Source: an uncultured Elusimicrobiales bacterium
GTDB taxonomy: Bacteria; Elusimicrobiota; Elusimicrobia; Elusimicrobiales; Elusimicrobiaceae
Length of the DNA: 6,366 nucleotides
Reading direction: 5' to 3'
Assembly (NCBI GenBank): GCA_944325235.1
Contig: CALUZE010000079.1
Coordinates: 1-6,366 of the forward strand
Positions 6,159 to 6,366 of this stretch are shown piece after piece. Made by a program: the position numbers and the translations under genes. The notes below the pieces were generated by a model. That model saw only the letters and a list, made by a program, of their open reading frames with translations, ran no database searches and was not told where the DNA came from. The stretch's first letter is position 1. Every line of letters begins with the position of its first letter.

Positions 6159-6329
6159 ATGGCTTATAAAGTAAACCCGGATGTTTGCGTGAACTGCGGT
6201 GCTTGCGAATCCGCCTGCCCCGTCAGCGCGATCAGCGAAGTAGACGGCAAAAGACACATTGATGCTTCCAAATGCATTGAGTGCGGCGCTTGCGCCGGCA
6301 CCTGCCCCGTGAGCGCGATTGCTCTGTAA
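6159..6329 (+). CDS. 2[4Fe-4S] ferredoxin, clostridial type
   Basis: A 56-residue soluble, low-potential electron carrier that in anaerobes shuttles electrons between enzymes such as pyruvate:ferredoxin oxidoreductase and hydrogenases. Two CxxCxxCxxxCP motifs are intact: cysteines 10, 13, 16 and 20, and 39, 42, 45 and 49. By the family rule, the first three of one motif plus the last of the other bind each cubane. Both halves repeat CGAC and CPVSAI, showing the ancient internal duplication. Length matches the family (about 55). The ATG at 6159 is preferred because AGGAGA lies upstream; an in-frame TTG at 6114 sits inside the promoter. It stands divergent from the iron transporter gene. After the stop, 6355-6366 (a C-run then a G-run) may be the first part of a terminator cut off by the window edge. 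Its redox partners cannot be told from this window. Confidence 0.95.
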   Translation: MAYKVNPDVCVNCGACESACPVSAISEVDGKRHIDASKCIECGACAGTCPVSAIAL

Positions 6330-6366
6330 GTTGGAACAACCGTTCTGAAAACCGCCCCGCAAAGGG

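Overview
The window looks like chromosomal DNA of an anaerobic, probably gut-associated, Gram-negative bacterium. The evidence is a lipoprotein with a signal peptidase II lipobox and no outer-membrane retention Asp at +2, a ferrous-iron (Feo) transporter, a clostridial-type 2[4Fe-4S] ferredoxin, peptidase T, and moderate GC content with compact intergenic regions. Elusimicrobiota is my best guess, but that is impression rather than proof; no rRNA or phylogenetic marker is present.

Layout, left to right. Positions 1-1708 (+) hold the 3' part of a gene for an unrecognised single-pass membrane protein. It has a very long acidic, Pro/Ala/Glu-rich N-terminal part, one transmembrane helix and a small C-terminal domain outside the membrane, and it ends in a strong terminator. 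Positions 1709-2239 form an unusually long convergent intergenic region (about 530 bp). It has a terminator at each end and about 430 bp between them without a credible gene, but with several inverted repeats and a possible orphan promoter. Positions 2240-3475 (-) encode peptidase T with all expected M20 metal ligands. Divergently, across 62 bp, positions 3538-4002 (+) encode a small LEA/WHy-like lipoprotein. A bidirectional terminator at about 4014-4049 separates it from the convergent gene at 4064-6043 (-), a FeoA-FeoB fusion ferrous-iron transporter. Divergently from that, positions 6159-6329 (+) encode a 56-residue 2[4Fe-4S] ferredoxin, and the window ends soon after.

How the genes relate. 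All are monocistronic-looking units bounded by terminators or divergent promoters, so there is no multi-gene operon. The most suggestive pairing is the divergent iron importer and iron-sulfur ferredoxin, which share a 115-bp AT-rich control region containing an inverted repeat. Shared iron- or redox-responsive control is possible but not shown. Most of the window is housekeeping. The parts worth a second look are the unrecognised membrane protein, the structured convergent spacer, and the sequence-divergent FeoAB.
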